DNA from: Nocardioides daedukensis
Lineage (GTDB): Bacteria > Actinomycetota > Actinomycetes > Propionibacteriales > Nocardioidaceae
Length of the DNA: 64,000 nt
Direction of reading: 5' to 3'
Assembly (NCBI RefSeq): GCF_013408415.1
Contig: NZ_JACCAA010000001.1
Coordinates: forward strand, 186,001 to 250,000
Under the pieces are notes generated by a model. It did no database searches and had not been told where the DNA came from. It was given only the letters and a program-made list of their open reading frames with translations. Below, one piece after another: positions 18,736 to 26,799 of this stretch (positions are counted from its first letter, which is position 1; the number at the start of each line of letters is the position of its first letter). A program made the translations under genes and the position numbers.

Positions 18736-20130
18736 TCAGGCGTGTGCGTGCAGGGGCTTGCCGGCGAGGGCCAGGTGGGCCTCGCCGAGGGCTTCGTTCT
18801 GGGTCGGGTGGGCGTGCACCAGCGGCGCCACATCCTCGGCGTACCCCTCCCAGTTGTAGATCAACTGGGCCTCGCCGATCAGTTCGCCGACGCGCGCGCC
18901 GACCATGTGCACCCCGACCACGGGGCCGTCCTTGCGACGGACCAGCTTGACGAAGCCCTGGGTCTTGAGGATCTGGCTCTTGCCGTTGCCGCCGAGGTCG
19001 TAGGTCAGCGCCTCGACCTCGCCATACTTCTCGGCAGCCTGCTCCTCGGTGAGGCCGACGGAGGCGAGCTCGGGGTCGGAGTAGGTGACCCGCGGGATCC
19101 CCGACTCGTCGATGGTCGCCGGGTTGAGACCGGCGAGCTCCTCGGCGACGAAGATGCCCTGCTGGAACCCGCGGTGCGCCAGCTGCAGACCCGGGACGAT
19201 GTCACCGACGGCATAGACGCCCTCGACGTTGGTGCGCAGTCGATCGTCGGTGGTGACGAAGCCGCGGTCCATCGCGACCCCGACCTCCTCATAGCCCAGG
19301 CCACTGGTGGTCGGGCCACGACCGACGGCGACGAGGAGGATCTCCGCCTCATATGTCTTGCCGCCCTCGACGGTCACCACGACGCCGTCGTCGGTGGTCT
19401 TGACCGACTCGAACCGGGTGCCGGTCGCGAAGTTGATCTTCCGCTTGCGGAAGGCGCGCTCGAGCACCTTCGAGGATGCGGCGTCCTCGGCAGCCACCAG
19501 TCGCGGCAGTGCTTCGATGATCGTGACGTCGGCGCCGAAGGACTTCCAGACCGAGGCGAACTCGCACCCGATCACACCGCCGCCGAGGACGATCGCGGAG
19601 CGGGGGACCCGGTCGAGGCTCAGCGCGTGCTCGGAGCTGAGCACTCGCTCGCCGTCGAGGTCGAGGCCGGGCAGCGTCCTGGAGTAGGAGCCGGTGGCCA
19701 GCACGACGTTCTTCCCGGTGTACGTCGTGCCTGCGACGTCCACGGTCGTCGGGGAGGTCAACCTGCCCTCACCCTCGACGACGGTGATGCCGCGAGACTT
19801 GATGAGTCCGGTCAGGCCCTTGAAGAGACGGGAGACCACACCGTCCTTGTAGGCGTTGACTCCGGCCATGTCGATGCCCTCGAGAGTCGCCTTGACGCCG
19901 AACTGGGCGGCGTCCTTCGCGTTCTCTGCGACCTCGGCTGCGTGCAGCAACGCCTTGGTCGGGATGCATCCGACATGGAGGCAAGTGCCTCCGAGGTTGC
20001 CCTTCTCCACGAGGGCCACGGTGAGGCCCAGTTGTGCTGCGCGCAGGGCACAGGCATAACCGCCCGAGCCAGCGCCGAGAATGACCACGTCGAAACTGTT
20101 GCCGGGTTGCGGTGTTGCCGCGTCCGTCAC
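18736..20130 (-). CDS. lpdA: Dihydrolipoyl dehydrogenase (E3)
   Basis: FAD enzyme that reoxidises dihydrolipoyl groups of E2 with NAD+. The 464-residue protein has [17 protein letters not shown] (FAD site), the redox pair in [16 protein letters not shown], a second Rossmann motif [13 protein letters not shown] and the C-terminal His-Glu in [14 protein letters not shown] chose GTG 20130 because GGAGG sits 5 nt before it. ATG 20166 would add 12 residues with a poor site. It is probably co-transcribed with sucB. Confidence 0.95.
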   Translation of the reverse strand: MTDAATPQPGNSFDVVILGAGSGGYACALRAAQLGLTVALVEKGNLGGTCLHVGCIPTKALLHAAEVAENAKDAAQFGVKATLEGIDMAGVNAYKDGVVSRLFKGLTGLIKSRGITVVEGEGRLTSPTTVDVAGTTYTGKNVVLATGSYSRTLPGLDLDGERVLSSEHALSLDRVPRSAIVLGGGVIGCEFASVWKSFGADVTIIEALPRLVAAEDAASSKVLERAFRKRKINFATGTRFESVKTTDDGVVVTVEGGKTYEAEILLVAVGRGPTTSGLGYEEVGVAMDRGFVTTDDRLRTNVEGVYAVGDIVPGLQLAHRGFQQGIFVAEELAGLNPATIDESGIPRVTYSDPELASVGLTEEQAAEKYGEVEALTYDLGGNGKSQILKTQGFVKLVRRKDGPVVGVHMVGARVGELIGEAQLIYNWEGYAEDVAPLVHAHPTQNEALGEAHLALAGKPLHAHA

Positions 20131-20254
20131 GCTGTCCTCCACTCCTGATGAAACGACGTCGCCCATCTTTGCACTACTTCGATGAGAGACGACACCACCC
20201 TTGCAACTCGTCGGTAGCGACCCGCAGCATGGGCCGATAGGTCACACTGTTCAC

Positions 20255-20611
20255 ATGGGCCTGTTCGACCGATTCCGCCGCAGCTCCCGTGTCAGTCGTC
20301 CCACCGGGGGCGCACGCACCGGGTCGACGAGCGTGCGCGCGGCCAACTCTGCCGATGAGCAGCACCTGCACGAATGGGTCGCGAGTCGCCGCGGCGTGGA
20401 GGGATTCGTCGAGCCTCGTACTGCCGTCAGCGACGTGACACTCCTGCTGGTCGCACACGACGGTGAGTGGACCCGTCGTCGAGTGTCGTCGGTGCAGTGG
20501 GCACACCAGTTCGCCAACAAGCATCAGGTGCCGTCCTATGACGCGGCCGTGGTCGGCATACCCCAGCGCATGCGGGACTGGAACCGCCGCCAGAAGGACA
20601 AGCCCCTCTGA
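20255..20611 (+). CDS. Conserved hypothetical protein
   Basis: A 118-residue basic protein without signal or membrane segments. The first part (MGLFDRFRRSSRVSRPTGG) is Arg-rich and flexible, and the rest is compact (DEQHLHEWVASRRGVEGFVE, VTLLLVAHDGEWTRRRV, FANKHQVPSYDAAVVGIPQR). I recall similar proteins in Nocardioides but know no function. The upstream in-frame ATG at 20201 overlaps the lpd promoter region. Repeat array 1 begins 4 bp after the stop. Confidence 0.7.
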   Translation: MGLFDRFRRSSRVSRPTGGARTGSTSVRAANSADEQHLHEWVASRRGVEGFVEPRTAVSDVTLLLVAHDGEWTRRRVSSVQWAHQFANKHQVPSYDAAVVGIPQRMRDWNRRQKDKPL

Positions 20612-20614
20612 CCT

Positions 20615-20723
20615 CGACCCGGCAGTTGTTGACACATTCAGGCGTCAATAACTGCCGACTCGACGACGTTAGGGTCAACAACTGCCGGCTCGGCAACGTC
20701 AGGCGTCAGCAACTGCCGGGTCG
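20615..20723. repeat. Array 1 of the 19-bp repeat (4 copies: F R R R)
   Basis: The forward copy at 20615-20633 is CGACCCGGCAGTTGTTGAC. Reverse copies lie at 20644-20662 (three mismatches), 20674-20692 (one) and 20705-20723 (one). Starts are 29, 30 and 31 bp apart. The array separates two convergent genes. The last copy overlaps the pepA 3' end and encodes its terminal residues. Copies 1 and 2 can pair across a 10-nt loop. Confidence 0.93.
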
Positions 20724-22225
20724 GCGTGGGCGGCGACGAACTCCACCAGTGTCGCCACACCGAAACCGGTGCCACCGGACGGCGTGAAGCCGTGCGGACC
20801 GCCGGGGTTGAAGCCCGGGCCGGCGATGTCGAGGTGGCCCCAGGGCAGGCCGTCAGTGAACTCGCGCAGGAAGGCCGCGGCGAAGAGCCCGCCGCCCCAA
20901 CGCACCCAGTCGTGCTGGGCGATGTCGGCGACCTTGCTGCTGCGCACGCGGGAGTGCATCTCCTCGGGGATTGGCATGTGCCACAGCGCCTCACCGGTGG
21001 TGCTCGCCGCGGACTTGAGCCCGGCGACCACGTCATCGGTGCCCAGCACGCCGGCAACCCTCTCGCCGAGCGCGACGACCATCGCACCGGTCAGCGTGGC
21101 GATGTCAACGATCGCGTCCGGCTTCTCCTCGGCGGCCATCACCAGTGCGTCGGCGAGGATCAGTCGACCCTCTGCGTCGGTGTTGGTCATCTCGACTGTG
21201 GTGCCGCCACGGATGGTGAGCACGTCACCGGGGCGCATGGCCGAGCCGGAGATCATGTTCTCCGCCATCGGGGCCCACGCGGTGACCTTCACCGGCAGCC
21301 CCAGCTTGGCGATCAGGAAGATGGACTGGATCACCGAAGCGGCACCGGCCATGTCCTCCTTCATCGAGATCATCGAGTTGGCCGGCTTGATCGTGTAGCC
21401 GCCGGAGTCATAGGTGACGCCCTTGCCGACCAGGGCGACGTGCTTGGTCGCACCCGCCGGCGACCAGGTCAGCTTGACCAGGCGCGGGGGAGCATCCGAA
21501 CCGCCGCCGACGGCCAGGATGCCGCCGCAGCCCTCGTCCGCGAGCTGCTGCTCGTCCCAGACCTTGATGTCGAGCTTCGGGGCACCCTTGCCCTTGGTGA
21601 GCTTGGCGTGCGCGTCGACGACCGCGTCGGCGAAGACGGGAGGGTTGAGGTCGCTGGCGGGCAGGTTCACCCACTGGCGGGTCGCGTTGACGGCCTCGGC
21701 GACCAGCTGGGCGTGTTCGAATGCCTGCGTGGCCCCACCCTGGCGGGCGATCGGGGAGAGCACCACGATCTCGCTCGGTGCGGTGCTCGACGGCTTGCTG
21801 TCGCGCTTGTAGTCGGTGAACGCATAGGAGCCGAGCAGGAAGCCCTCGGCCACGGCAGCCACCAGCTCGGGGGAGTCCGCAGGCAGGGCCAACGACACGG
21901 ACGCGGCGTTGGTCAGCGAGCGGGCGACCACACCGGCGGCACGGCGTACAGCGACTGCGTCGACGTCCTTGGCGGCGCCGAGCCCGACGACGACGAGCAG
22001 CGGCGAGTTGATCACGTCCGCGGTGGGAATCTTCGCGACCTCGCCGGCCTTGCCGGAGAAGCCGAGGCTCTGCAGCAGCGGGCGGAACTTGCGGCCCCAG
22101 GCCTCGCTGACGTCCTCACCTCCCGCCGCAGCGATCAACCCCTTGGGGGTCGAGGCGACACCGATGATCACGGCGTCGGCGCGGGTCTTGGCAGGGCTGG
22201 CGGAGCGGAGGGTGTACGTCGTCAC
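20699..22225 (-). CDS. pepA: Leucyl aminopeptidase (M17)
   Basis: Cytosolic metallo-aminopeptidase of 508 residues. The C-terminal catalytic domain has GKGVTYDSGGYTIKPANS (Lys and Asp ligands), KEDMAGAA and the signature NTDAEGRLILADAL. The N-terminal domain is typical. GTG 22225 was chosen; the frame is open to 22270 but that would run into divergent gcvT (ATG 22258). The last residues ADPAVADA are encoded by a copy of the 19-bp repeat, so the C-terminus looks added or replaced. Confidence 0.95.
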   Translation of the reverse strand: MTTYTLRSASPAKTRADAVIIGVASTPKGLIAAAGGEDVSEAWGRKFRPLLQSLGFSGKAGEVAKIPTADVINSPLLVVVGLGAAKDVDAVAVRRAAGVVARSLTNAASVSLALPADSPELVAAVAEGFLLGSYAFTDYKRDSKPSSTAPSEIVVLSPIARQGGATQAFEHAQLVAEAVNATRQWVNLPASDLNPPVFADAVVDAHAKLTKGKGAPKLDIKVWDEQQLADEGCGGILAVGGGSDAPPRLVKLTWSPAGATKHVALVGKGVTYDSGGYTIKPANSMISMKEDMAGAASVIQSIFLIAKLGLPVKVTAWAPMAENMISGSAMRPGDVLTIRGGTTVEMTNTDAEGRLILADALVMAAEEKPDAIVDIATLTGAMVVALGERVAGVLGTDDVVAGLKSAASTTGEALWHMPIPEEMHSRVRSSKVADIAQHDWVRWGGGLFAAAFLREFTDGLPWGHLDIAGPGFNPGGPHGFTPSGGTGFGVATLVEFVAAHADPAVADA

Positions 22226-22257
22226 ACGAGCACTGTAGTTGGGATAGGTTCGGGCGC

Positions 22258-23385
22258 ATGACGGACGCATCCTCGTTGCTCACCTCGCCCCTCCACGAGC
22301 GGCACGTCGCCCTCGGCGCCAAGTTCTCCGAGTTCGGCGGCTGGTCGATGCCGCTGGAATATGCGAACGGCACCGTCAAGGAGCACCACGCAGTGCGTGA
22401 GTCGGTCGGCATCTTCGACGTCAGCCACCTGGGCAAGGCGATGGTGATCGGGCCCGGCGCCGTCGACTTCGTCAACGCCACGCTCTCCAACGACCTGGGC
22501 AAGATCCGCCCGGGGATGGCGCAGTACACCCTCTGCATCGACGACCAGACCGGCGGCATCGTCGACGACCTGATCGCCTACTACCAGGACGACGAGCACG
22601 TGCTGCTGGTCCCCAACGCGGCCAACACCGCCGAGGTCGTACGCCGTCTCGAGGCCGCCGCCCCGCAGGGCGTGACTATCAAGAACCTCCACCAGGACTA
22701 CGCGATCCTGGCCGTCCAGGGCACCAAGTCCGACGAGGTGCTCGCGGGCGTCGGGATGCCGGTCGGGCATGACTACATGACCTTCGAGGAAGCCCGGTTC
22801 GACGGCGGCGACGGCGAGCCCGTCGGGGTGGTCGTCTGCCGCACCGGCTACACCGGCGAGCGTGGCTATGAGCTGATCGTCGCCAACTCCGCCGCACCGG
22901 CACTGTGGGACGCGTTGATCGCGGCCGGGCAGCAGTTCGCGATCGCACCGTGCGGGCTGGGCTCGCGCGACACGCTGCGCACCGAGATGGGCTACCCGCT
23001 GCACGGCCAGGACATCTCGCTGGACGTGAACCCGATCGAGGGTCGCGTCGGCTGGGCGGTCGGCTGGAAGAAGGAGGCGTTCTGGGGTCGTGACGTGCTC
23101 CTGGCCGCGAAGGAGAAGGGCGCCGAGCGCCTGCTCCGCGGCCTGGTCGCCGTCCGTCGCGGGATCCCGCGACCCGGCATGTCGGTCTCGCTGACCAGTC
23201 ACGTGCTCCTGTGCGAGGTCACCTCGGGCACCTTCTCGCCGACCCTGAAGAAGGGCATCGGCCTGGCCCTGGTCCCGAAGTTCGTCGAGGACGGCGCCGA
23301 GGTCGGCGTCGACATCCGAGGGCGTCGCGAGATCTTCACGGTGGTCAAGCCGCCGTTTGTGGACACCTCGGTCCGCGAGAGCTGA
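22258..23385 (+). CDS. gcvT: Aminomethyltransferase (glycine cleavage T-protein)
   Basis: Transfers the methylene group of aminomethyl-GcvH to tetrahydrofolate. The 375-residue protein has LHERHVALGAKFSEFGGWSM, VGIFDVSHLGK, GYTGERGYEL and the C-terminal beta-barrel with TSGTFSPTLKKGIGLALVP. All are family signatures, and the length is normal. It is divergent from pepA across a 32-bp gap, so the promoters must overlap. No gcvH or gcvP lies nearby in the window. Confidence 0.94.
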   Translation: MTDASSLLTSPLHERHVALGAKFSEFGGWSMPLEYANGTVKEHHAVRESVGIFDVSHLGKAMVIGPGAVDFVNATLSNDLGKIRPGMAQYTLCIDDQTGGIVDDLIAYYQDDEHVLLVPNAANTAEVVRRLEAAAPQGVTIKNLHQDYAILAVQGTKSDEVLAGVGMPVGHDYMTFEEARFDGGDGEPVGVVVCRTGYTGERGYELIVANSAAPALWDALIAAGQQFAIAPCGLGSRDTLRTEMGYPLHGQDISLDVNPIEGRVGWAVGWKKEAFWGRDVLLAAKEKGAERLLRGLVAVRRGIPRPGMSVSLTSHVLLCEVTSGTFSPTLKKGIGLALVPKFVEDGAEVGVDIRGRREIFTVVKPPFVDTSVRES

Positions 23386-23590
23386 CCGGCCCGCGGTCGA
23401 CTACGCCGATGACACCGTGGCCGCACTGCAGCAGGCCGTCCCTTCCATCGTTGACGGGATAGGAACGCAGGGCGATCGGCAGGAGTTCTCCCGGGATGCT
23501 TCGAGGCGCACCGTAGGGATGAACAGCCTTGCCGACGGCACTGTCTTGGCCCAGGAAACCCACCACTAGACCGGCAACTCGGATACGCCC

Positions 23591-23878
23591 GTGTGGACGC
23601 AGACCAAGAAACGTCCCAGCGCCATCGACCCCTGGGTCACGGCCTGGACACGCAACATCGATGACCTCACCGGCGGACTCACCCTGGAGGATTTGTTGTT
23701 TTCTCGATCGCGTTCCGTATTGGGACTCATACACCTGGCGATACTGATAATCGGGTGGGGCCTCGCAGGCGGTTTTATCGCTCAGGTCCTAGGTATGGGC
23801 GACCTCAAGTATGCGGCTGCCCTTGGCGGTGCCCTGACGGCGGGGATGGTGCTTATCCGAGAAAGGAGCTCTCCGTAG
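23591..23878 (+). CDS. Small hypothetical membrane protein
   Basis: A 95-residue ORF from GTG with two likely membrane segments (VLGLIHLAILIIGWGLAGGF and YAAALGGALTAGMVLI) and a basic C-terminus. Bases around 23690-23760 are noticeably less GC-rich than the neighbours. No family was recognised. The 205 bp between gcvT and this ORF contain no gene I can support. The coding call rests on hydrophobic periodicity only. Confidence 0.45.
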   Translation: MWTQTKKRPSAIDPWVTAWTRNIDDLTGGLTLEDLLFSRSRSVLGLIHLAILIIGWGLAGGFIAQVLGMGDLKYAAALGGALTAGMVLIRERSSP

Positions 23879-23903
23879 TTGCATATGGTCATCCTGCGAT
23901 TGA

Positions 23904-24689
23904 TCAGAGCACGACGGCGGCGAACAGCAGCGTCGCGGTGAACGTGGTCTCCACGCCGGCGCCGTAGACGTCGCCGTTCACCCCACCGAAGCGGTTGCGG
24001 GCCCGCAGGGCCAGCAGCAGACCGGGCACCAGCGCGGCCACCGATGCCGCAGCCAGGCGGAGACAGGTCGGCGCGTCGAGGTCGCTGGACCCGAGCAACC
24101 AGACCAGACCGGCCGAGAGCACCACGGTCAACGCCGCGGAGGCCAGCAACCGGCTCGTGCCCACGCTGGTGGCGACCGTGGCACCGAGCCCGTCGGGTCG
24201 TGCGGCGGGGAACCACTGGGTGCACAGCAGGGGCAGCAGTCCGCGGCTCACCACGAGAGCCAGCACCAGTACGGCGGCACCCTCGCCGCTCGAGATCGCC
24301 TGCGCCAGTGCGGCTGCCTGCAACAGCAGGGCCAGCAGCAGCGTGACGACACCGAACGGGCCGATGTCGGAGCGCTTCATGATCGCCAGCCCGGCCTCGC
24401 CGCGTCGTCCGGACCCGAGTCCGTCGGCCACGTCGGCGAGCCCGTCCAGGTGCATGCCTCGGGTCAACAGGGCCAATGCGGCGAGCACCGCGGCGGCGAG
24501 CACCAGCGCGCTGGGACTCCACTGCTGCTCGGTGAGCAACCACAACGGCACGGCAGTGAGCACAGCCAGCACCGCTCCGCCGACCGGTGCCAGAATCATC
24601 GCCGTTCCGGCGACGCTGCGATCAACCCGCGTGGGGGCGGGAACCCGGAGCACGCTCAGCGTCCCCAGCATCAGGAACCAGGCGTTCAC
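23904..24689 (-). CDS. cobS: Adenosylcobinamide-GDP ribazoletransferase
   Basis: Membrane enzyme joining alpha-ribazole to adenosylcobinamide-GDP, the last assembly step of B12. It has 261 residues, mostly hydrophobic, with the family motif RGMHLDGLADVADGLGSGR near residue 80 and the C-terminal GGVNGDVYGAGVE. Its start overlaps the stop of the CobU fusion gene by 4 bp. It is the last gene of the riboswitch operon. Confidence 0.93.
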   Translation of the reverse strand: MNAWFLMLGTLSVLRVPAPTRVDRSVAGTAMILAPVGGAVLAVLTAVPLWLLTEQQWSPSALVLAAAVLAALALLTRGMHLDGLADVADGLGSGRRGEAGLAIMKRSDIGPFGVVTLLLALLLQAAALAQAISSGEGAAVLVLALVVSRGLLPLLCTQWFPAARPDGLGATVATSVGTSRLLASAALTVVLSAGLVWLLGSSDLDAPTCLRLAAASVAALVPGLLLALRARNRFGGVNGDVYGAGVETTFTATLLFAAVVL

Positions 24690-25999
24690 AGCAGGCTCAC
24701 CCTGCCGGCGACGACCAGGCGGACCTCGTCGCTGGCCGCTGCGATAGCGGCGTTCAGGCGGCCCATCTCGTCACGGAACCGGCGCAAGGACGCCCGTTGC
24801 GGGACGAGTCCCTGCCCGATCTCGTTGGTGACTGCCACGACCCGTCGCGAGGTGGCGCGCCAGGCCTCGACGAGTGCGGTGACCTCGGCGAGGACTGCGG
24901 CTTCTCCGCCGTCGGCCCAGGCCTCGTCGGACCAGCCGTCGTGGCGGTCCATGATCCGGGTCAACCACAGGGTCAGGCAGTCGATCAGCAACGGTCCGCC
25001 GTCGTGGGCCAGGAGCCCGACCAGATCCAGCGACTCGACGGTCGTCCACTGCGCCGGTCGCTGCGACTGGTGCAGCCGCACCCGCTCGACCCATTCCGGA
25101 TCGTCCGAGCGCGGATAGGAGGTGGCCACATAGGTCACGTCGGGCTCGGCGGCCAACAGCCGCTCGGCCTCGCGCGACTTCCCGCTGCGGGCCCCACCGA
25201 TGCACAGCGTGCGGACCGGGCCGCGTCCCAGCGGGGTTCCGTCGTCGACCATCCGGGCTCCGATCGTGGCGAGCCTGCGCGCCAGCTCGGCCGCGGGCGG
25301 GTTGTGGTGCGAGAGGTGCACGGCGATCAGGTCGGTGGACGCAACGATCGCGCCGACGTCGCGCAGCCGGCGTACCTGCTCGGTGAACGTGGTCAGGTCC
25401 AGGTGCGCGGTGCCGTGTGAGGTGAAGTCACCGAAGGTCTGCTCGAGCAGTACGACGTCGTAGGCCGCGTCCGTCGTCGCGGCCATCGTTGCCTCGGGCA
25501 GCGGGCCGGTATCGGTCGCATAGAGGAGCCGGGTGTCCTCGGTGCTCAGGTCGTAGAGGACGGCGTCGCCGTCGTGGGCCGCCTCGAGCACCCGGACCGT
25601 GCCGTCTGTGAAGGTGAGCTCGTCCCCGGGTCGCGCCTCGTGGAAGACCACGTGGGTGTCGGGCGCCAGCCATTGCCGGGCCGAGGCGATCACCGACGGC
25701 GGACCGACCACGTCGAGCGGCGCGTCGCCGGCCACCCAGGAGCGATAGAGCAGGAACGCCGGCGCGGTGTGGTCGGGATGGTCGTGGGTCAGCAGCACAT
25801 GCCGTACGCCGTGCAGCGCGACGCCGGCGCGCTCGGCCGTGCGCGCGGTCTCGGGCCCGCAGTCGAGCAGGAAGGTGCCGGCCAGCGCGCAGGTCTGGGC
25901 GCGGATCGTGCGCGCGGCCCGCGCGGACTCGCACGAGGCGCAGGCACAGAAGGGGTTCGGCCAGCCGTCGGCGGCGCCGGTCCCGAGCACCCGGATCAT
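24686..25999 (-). CDS. cobU: Fusion: MBL-fold hydrolase + CobU (adenosylcobinamide kinase/guanylyltransferase)
   Basis: A 437-residue two-domain protein. Residues 1 to about 255 form a metallo-beta-lactamase fold of the PhnP/PqqB type, with four cysteines near the start (CACASC and nearby) and the metal motif LTHDHPDH. Residues about 260-437 are CobU, with P-loop GGARSGKSREAERLL, VTYVATSYPR, LIDCLTLWL and VTNEIGQGLVP. CobU phosphorylates adenosylcobinamide and transfers GMP to it. The MBL domain may hydrolyse a phosphate ester in lower-ligand or nucleotide handling; that role is inferred. It overlaps cobS and the S-component gene by 4 bp each. Confidence 0.9.
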   Translation of the reverse strand: MIRVLGTGAADGWPNPFCACASCESARAARTIRAQTCALAGTFLLDCGPETARTAERAGVALHGVRHVLLTHDHPDHTAPAFLLYRSWVAGDAPLDVVGPPSVIASARQWLAPDTHVVFHEARPGDELTFTDGTVRVLEAAHDGDAVLYDLSTEDTRLLYATDTGPLPEATMAATTDAAYDVVLLEQTFGDFTSHGTAHLDLTTFTEQVRRLRDVGAIVASTDLIAVHLSHHNPPAAELARRLATIGARMVDDGTPLGRGPVRTLCIGGARSGKSREAERLLAAEPDVTYVATSYPRSDDPEWVERVRLHQSQRPAQWTTVESLDLVGLLAHDGGPLLIDCLTLWLTRIMDRHDGWSDEAWADGGEAAVLAEVTALVEAWRATSRRVVAVTNEIGQGLVPQRASLRRFRDEMGRLNAAIAAASDEVRLVVAGRVSLL

Positions 26000-26799
26000 G
26001 GCTCGAACCTGACCGGAGCGTCGAAGGCGGCGCGTCGCGAGACCCGTCTCAGGGCGCGCAGCATCGGGGTGCCGACGAGCAGGAGGAGCAGGAACGTGAA
26101 GTTGGCGCGGGCCAGGTCCCAGATCACCGACGTGGTCACGTAGTAGCGGAGGTAGTTGGCCAGGTTCACGTGGACCGGCTCGCCGGCAAGGAAACTGATC
26201 GAGTCGCCGTACTCACCGAACGGCCAGAACCACAGGTTCATCAGGGCTCCGTAGAAGAGGCCCAGCACGAAGCCGAGGCAGGCGAGCATCAGCACCTCGG
26301 GTCGGCCCTTGGCTCGTGGGAGGCTGCCGGAGAGGAACCCGACCCAGCCGGCGGTCATCATCTGGAACGGCAGCCAGGGACCCACTCCTCCGGTGATCAA
26401 GGCGCCGACGAACAGCGACAGCGCGCCGAGGACGAAGCCGAAGCCACGCCCGAAGACCCGGCCACCGAGCATGATCACCGCGAAGCTCGGCTCCAGCCCG
26501 GCGACGCCGGGGGACAGGGCACGCAGGGCGCCCCCGACCGAGGCGAGCATGCCGAGCAGTGCGATCGCCTTGGCGTCGATGTTGCCGGCGTTGAGCTCGG
26601 CCAGCACGATCGCTGCCAGCAGTGGCAGAACCATCGCGAAGATCCAGGGGGCGTCCGTCCCGTGCGAGCTGGCGCTCAGGTGCCCACCCGGCTCGAGGAG
26701 GAACGGCCAGCCGAAGGCACCCAGGGTGACCAAGGTGGCCAGGAACAGCGCCACCGCCGCGGGGGCGTGGACGCGGATCGCGGTGACGTCACTGGCCAT
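25996..26799 (-). CDS. ECF transporter substrate-binding (S) component, probably cobalamin or precursor
   Basis: A 267-residue integral membrane protein with about six or seven hydrophobic segments, a typical ECF S-subunit (FAVIMLGGRVFGRGFGFVLG, VGPWLPFQMMTAGWVGFLSG). It captures the vitamin and couples to the T and A subunits encoded upstream. ATG 26799 lies 11 bp inside the ATPase gene, so translation is likely coupled; an ATG at 26823 is the alternative. The substrate is inferred from the cobalamin riboswitch and the flanking cobU and cobS. Confidence 0.87.
   Translation of the reverse strand: MASDVTAIRVHAPAAVALFLATLVTLGAFGWPFLLEPGGHLSASSHGTDAPWIFAMVLPLLAAIVLAELNAGNIDAKAIALLGMLASVGGALRALSPGVAGLEPSFAVIMLGGRVFGRGFGFVLGALSLFVGALITGGVGPWLPFQMMTAGWVGFLSGSLPRAKGRPEVLMLACLGFVLGLFYGALMNLWFWPFGEYGDSISFLAGEPVHVNLANYLRYYVTTSVIWDLARANFTFLLLLLVGTPMLRALRRVSRRAAFDAPVRFEP

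Noticed and set aside
18702-18833. Extended N-terminus of SucB
   Set aside because: It lies inside lpd and lacks conservation. The lipoyl domain starts directly at ATG 18701.
17824-20148. A 774-residue open frame opposite sucB and lpd
   Set aside because: It mirrors sucB and lpd on the other strand, is composition-driven by GC-rich third positions, and shows no domain.
23386-23590. A protein-like frame after gcvT (AVDYADDTVAALQQ...)
   Set aside because: It has no start of its own outside gcvT, is short, and has no recognisable family.
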